Origin: Pyrobaculum sp038879095
GTDB lineage: Archaea > Thermoproteota > Thermoprotei > Thermoproteales > Thermoproteaceae
Direction of reading: 5' to 3'
NCBI GenBank assembly: GCA_038879095.1
Contig: JAVZUI010000001.1
Location: 54,395 to 118,394 of the forward strand
Length of the DNA: 64,000 bases
A model generated the notes under the pieces. That model saw only the letters and a list, made by a program, of their open reading frames with translations. It was not told the DNA's origin and searched no databases. Shown one piece after another: positions 58,230-64,000 of this stretch. Position numbers and translations under genes: made by a program. Position 1 is the stretch's first letter. Each line of letters starts with the position of its first letter.

Positions 58230-58949
58230 TTAAAAATTGTTCACAGACTCTTGATAAGTACTCTTTATGCTAAAAACACGTTTTTCCAGTAACGCTCTTA
58301 GTTTAGGCTCCACTTCTTTGGTTAAGATGGGGCACGGGTCGAGGTTGCAGTACTTATCTCTTCCACACAGCTTAAAGTGCGCAGCGACGATCCGCCACTT
58401 CTCTGTGTCGAAACTACGAAGTAGCTGTCCCCAGCAACGATTACGCTACGGTTGTAAAACTTTCTAATGATGGAAACTATGCCGTAGGACAAAACCCTGC
58501 TGGCAAGCGCCACGTCTTTTGTATCACCGCGGAGACAAGAGTAGACATCCCACCCGCACTTCTCAAGTATGTAAGAAGTAATAGTGATAAAGCCGCTAAG
58601 GGGTGCGTCGTTCTCAGCCACAGAGAGGTAGAACTTTAAGAAGCTCTCCACCGAGAGTAAAGTGCTCCAGCCCGAGGAGCTTGGCTATCTTAGCCACCGC
58701 GACGTCTTTAGGCTCTACGCCGTTTACGTAGCAGTACAAGTAGCCGCCGATCGTGGCCTCGTACAGCGCAGAGCAACCCAGCGGCTCTTTTCTTATTAAG
58801 CCGAGCTTCTCCAGCTTATTGGCCTTTCGATATGTGTGAGAAAAGTGGTAAGAGAGGTCTCTGGCTACGCGGTACATTGTAGTAGGCCCCTTCAAAGCAA
58901 TGTACGTAAGAATTGACTTAGCACTCTCGTCAAGACTAGGAAATACCAA
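58230..58949 (-). pseudogene. Winged-helix protein gene broken by two frameshifts
   Basis: N-part 58614-58949: SAKSILTYIALKGPTTMYRV, RKANKLEKLGLIRKEP is a winged helix. It ends at TGA near 58614, but the adjacent frame continues SFLKFYLSVAENDAPLSGFI and SYILEKCGWDVYSCL to about 58400, then a third frame reads FDTEKWRIVAAHFKLCGRDK and PCPILTKEVEPKLRALLEKR to TAA 58230. Repair of one base near 58635 and one near 58405 gives about 240 residues with a C-rich tail. Probably a regulator or a conserved Thermoproteales family. Confidence 0.75.
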
Positions 58950-58986
58950 TATGTACTTAGCTTTTCCTTCTTATATTCATTTTTTA

Positions 58987-59172
58987 CTAGGAAGGAGATA
59001 CAGCCCGGATACTAGATCCACCTTTTTCTCTAGCGCTATTTATAGGTGTGCCGTTGGCATAAGGGCCCTCGTCTGGAGACGTGGCATATCTGGGCTCCCC
59101 TGCGTAGACTCTTGACATACGAGATCGCGTGCTAACAATTGTCGTTGGACTATCAAGATCTTTATTCACCAC
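58987..59172 (-). CDS. Possible small protein
   Basis: 61 aa from GTG 59172, hydrophilic and rich in Ser, Pro and Arg, with no recognised pattern. A TTAAAAAGAAT lies about 15-20 bases upstream. It fills the 260-base gap between the broken winged-helix gene and sat, which otherwise shows nothing. Low support. Confidence 0.25.
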   Translation of the reverse strand: MVNKDLDSPTTIVSTRSRMSRVYAGEPRYATSPDEGPYANGTPINSAREKGGSSIRAVSPS

Positions 59173-59182
59173 TGGAATAATT

Positions 59183-59191
59183 CTTTTTAAC
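59183..59191 (+). promoter_or_regulatory. TATA box of sat
   Basis: CTTTTTAAC, centred about 23 bases before ATG 59210, implying a leaderless sat transcript. Confidence 0.55.
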
Positions 59192-59209
59192 TAGTACTGC
59201 AAGGCGTAT

Positions 59210-60568
59210 ATGTTTGAACCGCATGGCGGAAGGCTTGTGTACAATGTGGTAGATGACAGAGACAAGGCGGAGTTAATGTATGCCGGTTTGCCTAAGTGGG
59301 AGATTGAGCCAACGCTTGGGCCGGACGGCGCGCCTATCCGAAATCCATACCGCGAGGTGATATCTATCGCATACGGCTTCTTCAGCCCCGTGGAGGGTTT
59401 CATGACTCGCAACGAAGTAGACTCCGTGGTTAGAGAGAGGAGGCTCCTAAGCGGCTGGCTGTTCCCCTTTCCCCTGATATTCGACGTGGACGAGGAGAAG
59501 TGGAGGGCGTCTGGGCTTAAGGAGGGGGACAGAGTACTCCTGACGCTTAAGGGGAGGCCATTCGCCGTTTTAGAAGTGGCGGAGGTATACAAGCTTGGCG
59601 ATAGGAAGGAGCTTGCCGACGCCGTCTTCGGCACCCCCGACAAAAACGGCGAGGTGGTAAAGAAGAGTTTTGACGAGAAGCACCCAGGCTGGCTCATATA
59701 CCGCATGATGAAGCCGCTGGCCGTCGCCGGAAAGGTGACCGTCGTAAATCCGCCGAGGTTTAAAGACCCGTACAGCCGCTTCTGGCATCCGCCCCACGCC
59801 TCCCGCAAGTTAATAGAAGAGAGGGGTTGGAAAATTATAGTTGCCCACCAGACGCGCAACGTGCCTCACATCGGTCACGAGATGCTTATGAAAAGAGCAA
59901 TGTTCGTGGCGGGGGGAGACCGTCCCGGCGACGCCGTGTTGGTAAACGCCATAATAGGCGCGAAGCGGCCCGGCGACTACGTGGACGAGGCCATATTAGA
60001 GGGCCACGAGGCCTTGAATAAATTCGGCTACTTCCACCCACAACGCCAGGTGGTCACAATGACTCTGTGGGACATGAGGTACGGCAACCCACTTGAGTCA
60101 ATACTCCACGGCGTCATTAGGCAAAACTTAGGCGCCACTCACCACATGTTCGGCCGTGACCACGCCGCCACTGGCGACTACTACGACCCATACGCTACGC
60201 AGATCCTCTGGACGAGGGGCCTGCCCAGCTATGGCATCAACGCACCGCCCCACGAAGTGGACAAGGGGCTCAAGATCAGGCCGGTGAACCTCGGCGAATT
60301 TGCGTACTGCCCCAAGTGTGGTGAGTACACATACCTTGGCATCTCCTACGGCGGTTACAAAGAGACTCCTCTATGCAGCCACGAGCCCGAGCGCATATCC
60401 GGCTCCTTCCTACGCGGCGTGATCATCGAAGGCCTCAGGCCGCCGAAGGTCGTGATGAGGCCCGAGGTGTACGACGTAATTGTAAAGTGGTGGAAGGTGT
60501 ACGGCTATCCCTTCGTGACAGACCGCTACCTAAAAATTAAAGAACAGGAGCTAGAGGTGGAGCTATGA
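59210..60568 (+). CDS. sat: Sulfate adenylyltransferase (ATP sulfurylase)
   Basis: 452 aa. EVISIAYGFFSPVEGFMTRN, then HQTRNVPHIGHEMLMKRAMF with the HxxH nucleotide motif, GAKRPGDYVDEAILEGHEAL, HHMFGRDHAATGDYYDPYAT, and a C-terminal zinc knuckle CPKCGEY…CSHEPERISG. Activates sulfate to APS, or makes ATP in reverse. No aprAB follows in the window. Intact, unlike the second copy at 63034-63698. Overlaps the next gene by four bases. Confidence 0.96.
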   Translation: MFEPHGGRLVYNVVDDRDKAELMYAGLPKWEIEPTLGPDGAPIRNPYREVISIAYGFFSPVEGFMTRNEVDSVVRERRLLSGWLFPFPLIFDVDEEKWRASGLKEGDRVLLTLKGRPFAVLEVAEVYKLGDRKELADAVFGTPDKNGEVVKKSFDEKHPGWLIYRMMKPLAVAGKVTVVNPPRFKDPYSRFWHPPHASRKLIEERGWKIIVAHQTRNVPHIGHEMLMKRAMFVAGGDRPGDAVLVNAIIGAKRPGDYVDEAILEGHEALNKFGYFHPQRQVVTMTLWDMRYGNPLESILHGVIRQNLGATHHMFGRDHAATGDYYDPYATQILWTRGLPSYGINAPPHEVDKGLKIRPVNLGEFAYCPKCGEYTYLGISYGGYKETPLCSHEPERISGSFLRGVIIEGLRPPKVVMRPEVYDVIVKWWKVYGYPFVTDRYLKIKEQELEVEL

Positions 60569-60912
60569 CGTACAAAATAGGCCTGTTAATAGACGAGAAG
60601 AGGTACGAGGCGATTAAGAACCTGCCGTTTGCCGCAAAGATGAAGTCTATGTTCGGCGGCGAGATACGCATCCTTGAGGTGGAGGTGGACGAGGAGACCG
60701 CCAAGAGGATACTGGCGGAGTTCCCAGCGGCTAGGGTAGACGCCAGGGGCTTCCTCGAGGACCTCCCCGTGGCCTTCAAAAGGGCGCTGTTCGAGGCCGT
60801 CGTGGAGACCAAGAGCGTTGGAAAAGAGGCGTTTCAGCGGGTGTTTGAAAGAATCGGGGAGATTAAACAGGCGGCGGCGCGGGAAAAGGAGTACGTGCTA
60901 CCTCCCACTTAA
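60565..60912 (+). CDS. Conserved hypothetical partner of sat
   Basis: 115 aa, coupled to sat by ATGA overlap. YKIGLLIDEKRYEAIKNLPF, ILEVEVDEETAKRILAEFPA and a helical C-terminus rich in Lys/Glu. Cytoplasmic, no cysteines. Context suggests a role in sulfate activation or with APS reductase. Family name not known to me. Confidence 0.75.
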   Translation: MTYKIGLLIDEKRYEAIKNLPFAAKMKSMFGGEIRILEVEVDEETAKRILAEFPAARVDARGFLEDLPVAFKRALFEAVVETKSVGKEAFQRVFERIGEIKQAAAREKEYVLPPT

Positions 60913-60932
60913 CTGTTAATAACCTTTTTTAG

Positions 60933-61135
60933 GTAAGTTCGTTTTTACCCACGTTCACCTACGACCAAGTATTGGAGACGTTCTGCCTATACGACGTAAA
61001 GGCTTACGTCAAGGCGAAAGACGACGTGGTGGTGTTCCCAGAAGGCCTCCGCGGGGCGAGGGTAGAAGACGTATTAAAGGGGCAAAAGGTGTGGTGGTAA
61101 AGACAGAGAAGGGGGGCTACACCCACGTGTTTTAG
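60933..61135 (+). pseudogene. Small gene after sat, frameshifted and without a start codon
   Basis: Reads TFTYDQVLETFCLYDVKAYV then KAKDDVVVFPEGLRGARVED, breaks near 61089-61094, and in another frame ends VVVKTEKGGYTHVF. Restoring one base joins them into about 65 codons. No ATG, GTG or TTG is in place at the 5' end (reads GTAAGTTCG), so start loss is likely. Unrecognised. Confidence 0.5.
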
Positions 61136-61137
61136 TT

Positions 61138-61385
61138 AGCAGATCCGCCTACCTAAAAAAGGTAGCAGTAGCAAAGGTCCCAGTACCAGCACGTTTGCAT
61201 TAAATCTCTTTTCCAATCCCTTTATTTTTGATGTTGTGTTGCGAAGCACACAGCCGTAAAGCTGGGTTTTGCCATACACGCTTCTAAACAGGCCGAAGTT
61301 TACCACGGCTTCTCGCTCCTGAAGAGTTCTGCACTTCGGCGGGCACCAAAATTTCTTCTAGCTTACCTTGTTTACTCTGCAAGCC
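61138..61385 (-). pseudogene. Possible gene remnant
   Basis: Minus strand frame KLEEILVPAEVQ then, after a shift, EAVVNFGLFRSVYGKTQLYG and LRNTTSKIKGLEKRFNANVL to TAA near 61138. Coherent but unidentified, two frames, no clear start. Weak. Confidence 0.3.
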
Positions 61386-61408
61386 TTGAAATTTTAATTA
61401 TGTTATAA

Positions 61409-61993
61409 ACGAGGTATGCTGTAGTTAAGTATCTTCAGGTAGAGGTTTCTACTGTTTGCGACGCCTCTTGTGGGTACTGCCCCCTTACTGCTTTTAAAGA
61501 TCGGATCAGTCGGTTTATGGACTTGTCTCTATTTGAAAAAGTGGTTAGGGAGGCTGGATAAATAGGCGTTGAGTATATGCACCTATAGGGGTGGGGAGAG
61601 CCGTTGCTTCACCCGCAGTTTTTAGAAATGCTTGACCTCACAAAGAGATACTCCGTCGGCTTTATCACAAGTTGCAAATTCCTCACGCCAACTCTCTCGG
61701 AGAAGACTTTGAAAAATAGGCATCGACCTACTTGCAGTCACTTTTGCAGGAGCTACGGCGGAAACGCATAATAAAGAGGGAAACGATTTCAACTAGTAGT
61801 TGTTAATAACTTGAAGAAATTTGTTGAATTGGTAAAAAGCGTCGCTTACAAGAAGACGAGGTTAATCGCCATTTACATGATGTTAAAAGACGCTGTGTAG
61901 GAGTTACCAGAATTCGTTAGGCTTGCGGCCTATATAGGAGTAGACGAAATTAGGCTAAGCAACGTCTCGTATGTGCCTAAGGATATAAAATGA
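61409..61993 (+). pseudogene. Radical SAM protein, heavily decayed
   Basis: RYAVVKYLQVEVSTVCDASC includes the CxxxCxxC signature (CDASCGYC) then PLTAFK. DLSLFEKVVREAG is followed by TAA and HL by TAG, yet GWGEPLLHPQFLEMLDLTKR reads on in frame. A shift before IGIDLLAVTFAGATAETHN and another before FVELVKSVAYKKTRLIAIYM reach PKDIK and TGA 61993. The start codon is ACG where ATG is expected, about 20 bases after a TATA-like ATTTTAATTA. At least three stops and two frameshifts. Confidence 0.8.
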
Positions 61994-62380
61994 GTGTAGC
62001 CAACAATGGCTGCTTCAGTTACCAGAGCATAGTTCTTCGAGGAATTAGGCTTAATGGGATTATTTTACTTTTGATGAGATAAGGCCAACCCAACAAGGTG
62101 GGTTGCATAAAGAGCTGTGGGGAATTCTTCGAGGGGCTAGCTCGATGATTGGGGATAATTCATTGTTCAATGTTTGCAACCCCTTTTATCTACGGGTTAA
62201 TCGCGGTATTCGTCAGCGCTAGGAATCGATTCACCGCACTTGGTATATGGAGGATAGGTGTCTTACGCATACGCATAATATCATAATATTATAATTTTAA
62301 AACTACTAATCACTGCATGAGGAGGGTGTATTCAAGTTAAGGACTAATAGGCGGGTTCCATGTAACACGAGTTCCAGCCT
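61994..62380. other. Gene-poor decayed sequence
   Basis: Short coding-like traces (for example VGCIKSCGEFFEGLA near 62098-62145, plausibly a SPASM-like cluster tail of the radical SAM gene) but no open frame. Ends in a strongly A/T-rich patch (62275-62305). No RNA gene seen. Confidence 0.5.
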
Positions 62381-62977
62381 TTACTGATTAGCCTTATGCC
62401 CTAAGTGCCCTAGAGCGTAGTACCTATCCTGGCCGGCCGAACTACACCTTACGATGATCCTAGCCTTGATTAACTCCTTAATAGCCTCATAAGCCTCTTC
62501 TTGAGTTACATCACTACCTAGGGCCTTCATGTGGTGTGTGAAGCATACCTCAAGAAATCCGTAGGGCAATGAGTAACCAAGCACCAAGCCCCCCTTGACC
62601 ACCCTCTTCTCCGCGAACTTGTCGAGTAGTCCCGAGCCAGCTAGATACTCAAGTAGGGCCTTGGCGATCCTCGATAAGTGACCCCTGTTATCTATCCCTG
62701 TATTTAATTTCCCCTCAAGCCTACTGACTATGAGGCTAGGTAGACTCACGGGCCCCTCACCAAGATCTACAGTACTATCGCAGTAAGCCCCACCCACCTC
62801 CCTACCAAACCTACCTAGAATCTCCATATAACTCGACTCACTATACCATGCACTGTATACCTCATCCATCTCGGAGGGATTACAACCCATGCAACATGAG
62901 ACGCCCCACAAATAAATCGCCCACCTCTCCTCCTCGCTCAATGTATCAATGAGTGAATCAAGCCGTGAAGCATCCAT
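62381..62977 (-). CDS. Hypothetical protein in a compositionally different segment
   Basis: 198 aa, intact. Helical N-terminus DASRLDSLIDTLSEEERWAI then LWGVSCCMGCNPSEMDEVYS with a CC…C cluster, and a C-terminal winged-helix-like GYSLPYGFLEVCFTHHMKAL…EAYEAIKELIKARIIVR. Uses CTA, CCT and AGG codons more than neighbours to the left, so probably foreign. TATA-like CTTTAAATTG is about 25 bases upstream. Unknown function. Confidence 0.7.
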   Translation of the reverse strand: MDASRLDSLIDTLSEEERWAIYLWGVSCCMGCNPSEMDEVYSAWYSESSYMEILGRFGREVGGAYCDSTVDLGEGPVSLPSLIVSRLEGKLNTGIDNRGHLSRIAKALLEYLAGSGLLDKFAEKRVVKGGLVLGYSLPYGFLEVCFTHHMKALGSDVTQEEAYEAIKELIKARIIVRCSSAGQDRYYALGHLGHKANQ

Positions 62978-63033
62978 CGATGAGCCTGATGATTTATCAA
63001 TTTAAAGTAATGTGCTTCATGAAGATTTTTCCC

Positions 63034-63698
63034 TTACAAAGACTCTATGATGGGGTTCAACTTACCGAGCACCGGATGTATCACTAACCCATCTGTTAGC
63101 TCGAGTAGTCTCTGCGTATACTCATGACCCCTATGTGGTGGATCTCTGCACTGAAAACACGCAATAATCCTAAAACCCCTCTTGGAGAACCCCTCCTTAA
63201 CTAACCTTGGGGTTAGCTCATACTTAGACTAGACGTGTCGTGGCCTCTTCACTAGCCTCACCGTACCCCCTAGGTAGATCTCCCCAAACTCATGAAGTAC
63301 CTCCGCAACATTCGGATGCGCTGAGTCCTTAGTACCATAGAGGAGCTCCACGACCTCCCCCTTATTCAGCCTATACTTATCCTCCACATTAATCAACGCC
63401 ACAGGTTCTCCATTATACGTTGAAGACATCGTAGCCAATACCTACATCCTTAGGCGGCCTCGGTGGAGATAGTATTATGGGTATTGTCCAGTGTAGGTCG
63501 TTAGGTAACATCATCCTCCTAATCTCAGGGAGAGCCTCATCCTCCATCATGAAGCCGCGGAGTAGATGTAGGCCCCTATGCCTATCTTCTCCGCATCCAA
63601 GGCCATGGTGATGTTGACATCAATGCTGGTGAACTCATCAAGATCGCTAAGCTGGCCCACTCCTCGACGATGTTACCGGCACCGTAGGGCGAGTTCAT
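63034..63698 (-). pseudogene. Second sulfate adenylyltransferase, decayed and truncated
   Basis: From a possible ATG 63698: NSPYGAGNIVEEWASL, then another frame DLDEFTSIDVNITMALDAEK, another RGFMMEDEALPEIRRMMLPN, and the last frame YNGEPVALINVEDKYRLNKG and NVAEVLHEFGEIYLGGTVRL to TAG 63229, continuing YELTPRLVKEGFSKRGFRII and the catalytic QCRDPPHRGHEYTQRLLELT to TAA 63034. The C-terminal half is absent. It differs from the intact sat and is more A/T-rich, so it is not a recent duplicate but likely acquired. Confidence 0.82.
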
Positions 63699-64000
63699 CG
63701 TGAATACTGAGAACCTAGTTTATTTAGGATGGGGATCTCGCGAAACGCGTTTCATGCCTAATCATGATTATCACGGGTTTAAGTACCTCAACGTTGCAGA
63801 GCTCGTTGCAGGTAATTATGTGGATCCTCTCTCCAGGTTGTATCTTCACGAGGATTATTGCTGCACAATTATTGAGGGAGCAATACTTGGATATATGGCA
63901 AGGGTTGACAGGCACAAGCGCTGTGGAGTCAAGATCCCTTAGAACTGCACAATACGTCATCACCACATGACTACTAATCATGGCCATCCTCTTATGAATC
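63699..64000. other. Right edge, no supported gene
   Basis: Frames exist on both strands (one of 80 codons from GTG 63700) but none shows a family pattern, and the region continues the A/T-richer composition. Possibly the tail of another decayed gene cut by the edge. Confidence 0.4.

Noticed and set aside
62965..62995. C/D-box-like GATGAGCCTGATGA
   Set aside because: Only one box pair with no D'/C' spacing or terminal stem; better explained by the start region of the 198-residue gene.
1..64000. CRISPR array, IS element or transposase
   Set aside because: No regular direct repeats with spacers, no transposase motif and no terminal inverted repeats were seen by eye; short elements could still be missed.

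Overview
The window looks like chromosome of a Pyrobaculum species (Thermoproteales, hyperthermophilic crenarchaeon), closest in character to P. aerophilum. The support is indirect but consistent: high G+C, very tight gene packing with many 4-base ATGA overlaps, TATA boxes about 25 bases before start codons (leaderless mRNAs), several members of the PaREP1 gene family, a CC1-type chromatin protein, a DUF973 membrane protein, and an intron-containing initiator tRNA. No CRISPR array, rRNA or intact transposon was seen.

Layout. 1-3.7 kb: a minus-strand run holding two Get3/ArsA-like ATPases flanked by two related small proteins, then a hypothetical protein and a HEPN/MNT pair. 3.7-19.5 kb: housekeeping and accessory genes (CstA transporter, small methyltransferases, CC1, DMT and MFS transporters, a formyl-THF cyclo-ligase-like protein, an ITP/XTP phosphatase, initiator tRNA-Met, a KaiC-like ATPase, a D-amino-acid dehydrogenase-like flavoprotein). 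19.5-28.3 kb: acyl-CoA metabolism, with a six-gene minus operon (two thiolase-fold proteins, two DUF35 proteins, acyl-CoA dehydrogenase, class III CoA-transferase) and two acyl-CoA ligase-type genes. 28.4-32.5 kb: a PaREP1-like gene, a polyferredoxin, two tandem HEPN/MNT pairs and a gene remnant. 32.7-44.6 kb: the dsr region: sulfide:quinone-oxidoreductase-like and DsrK-like proteins, siroheme amidase-type CbiA (DsrN), SUMT, two HemD-type proteins, DsrE-type proteins, a TusA-like protein and DsrC around decayed dsrA and dsrB. 44.5-48.4 kb: phosphodiesterase, ThiDN, a frameshifted small regulator, membrane protein and PaREP1. 48.5-57.0 kb: a complete 2-oxoacid dehydrogenase complex with LipB and, in an adjoining operon, LipA, a VOC protein, a propeller-like protein and pirin. 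57-64 kb: TusA, a frameshifted winged-helix gene, sulfate adenylyltransferase and its companion, then a decaying tract with a radical SAM pseudogene, an unidentified gene and a second, foreign-looking, wrecked sulfate adenylyltransferase.

How it fits together. Sat, DsrC, DsrK, DsrE, TusA and the siroheme branch (HemD, SUMT, DsrN) would serve dissimilatory sulfite/sulfate chemistry, yet the catalytic subunits DsrAB are broken: dsrA keeps only about its first 120 codons with a nonsense codon, and dsrB carries two single-base deletions. The accessory genes remain open, so the pathway is either freshly lost, repurposed, or served by another sulfite reductase elsewhere. The same mark, one-base frameshifts often in short homopolymers, recurs in at least five other genes here (PaREP1, HepT, a small RHH-like gene, a winged-helix gene, a small ORF after sat). 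This fits either a mutation-prone genome or uncorrected sequence errors, and that distinction controls the reading of much of this window. The most system-like novelty is the Get3/ArsA pair: one ATPase keeps the catalytic switch-I aspartate, its partner has asparagine there, and each sits beside its own copy of a small conserved protein.
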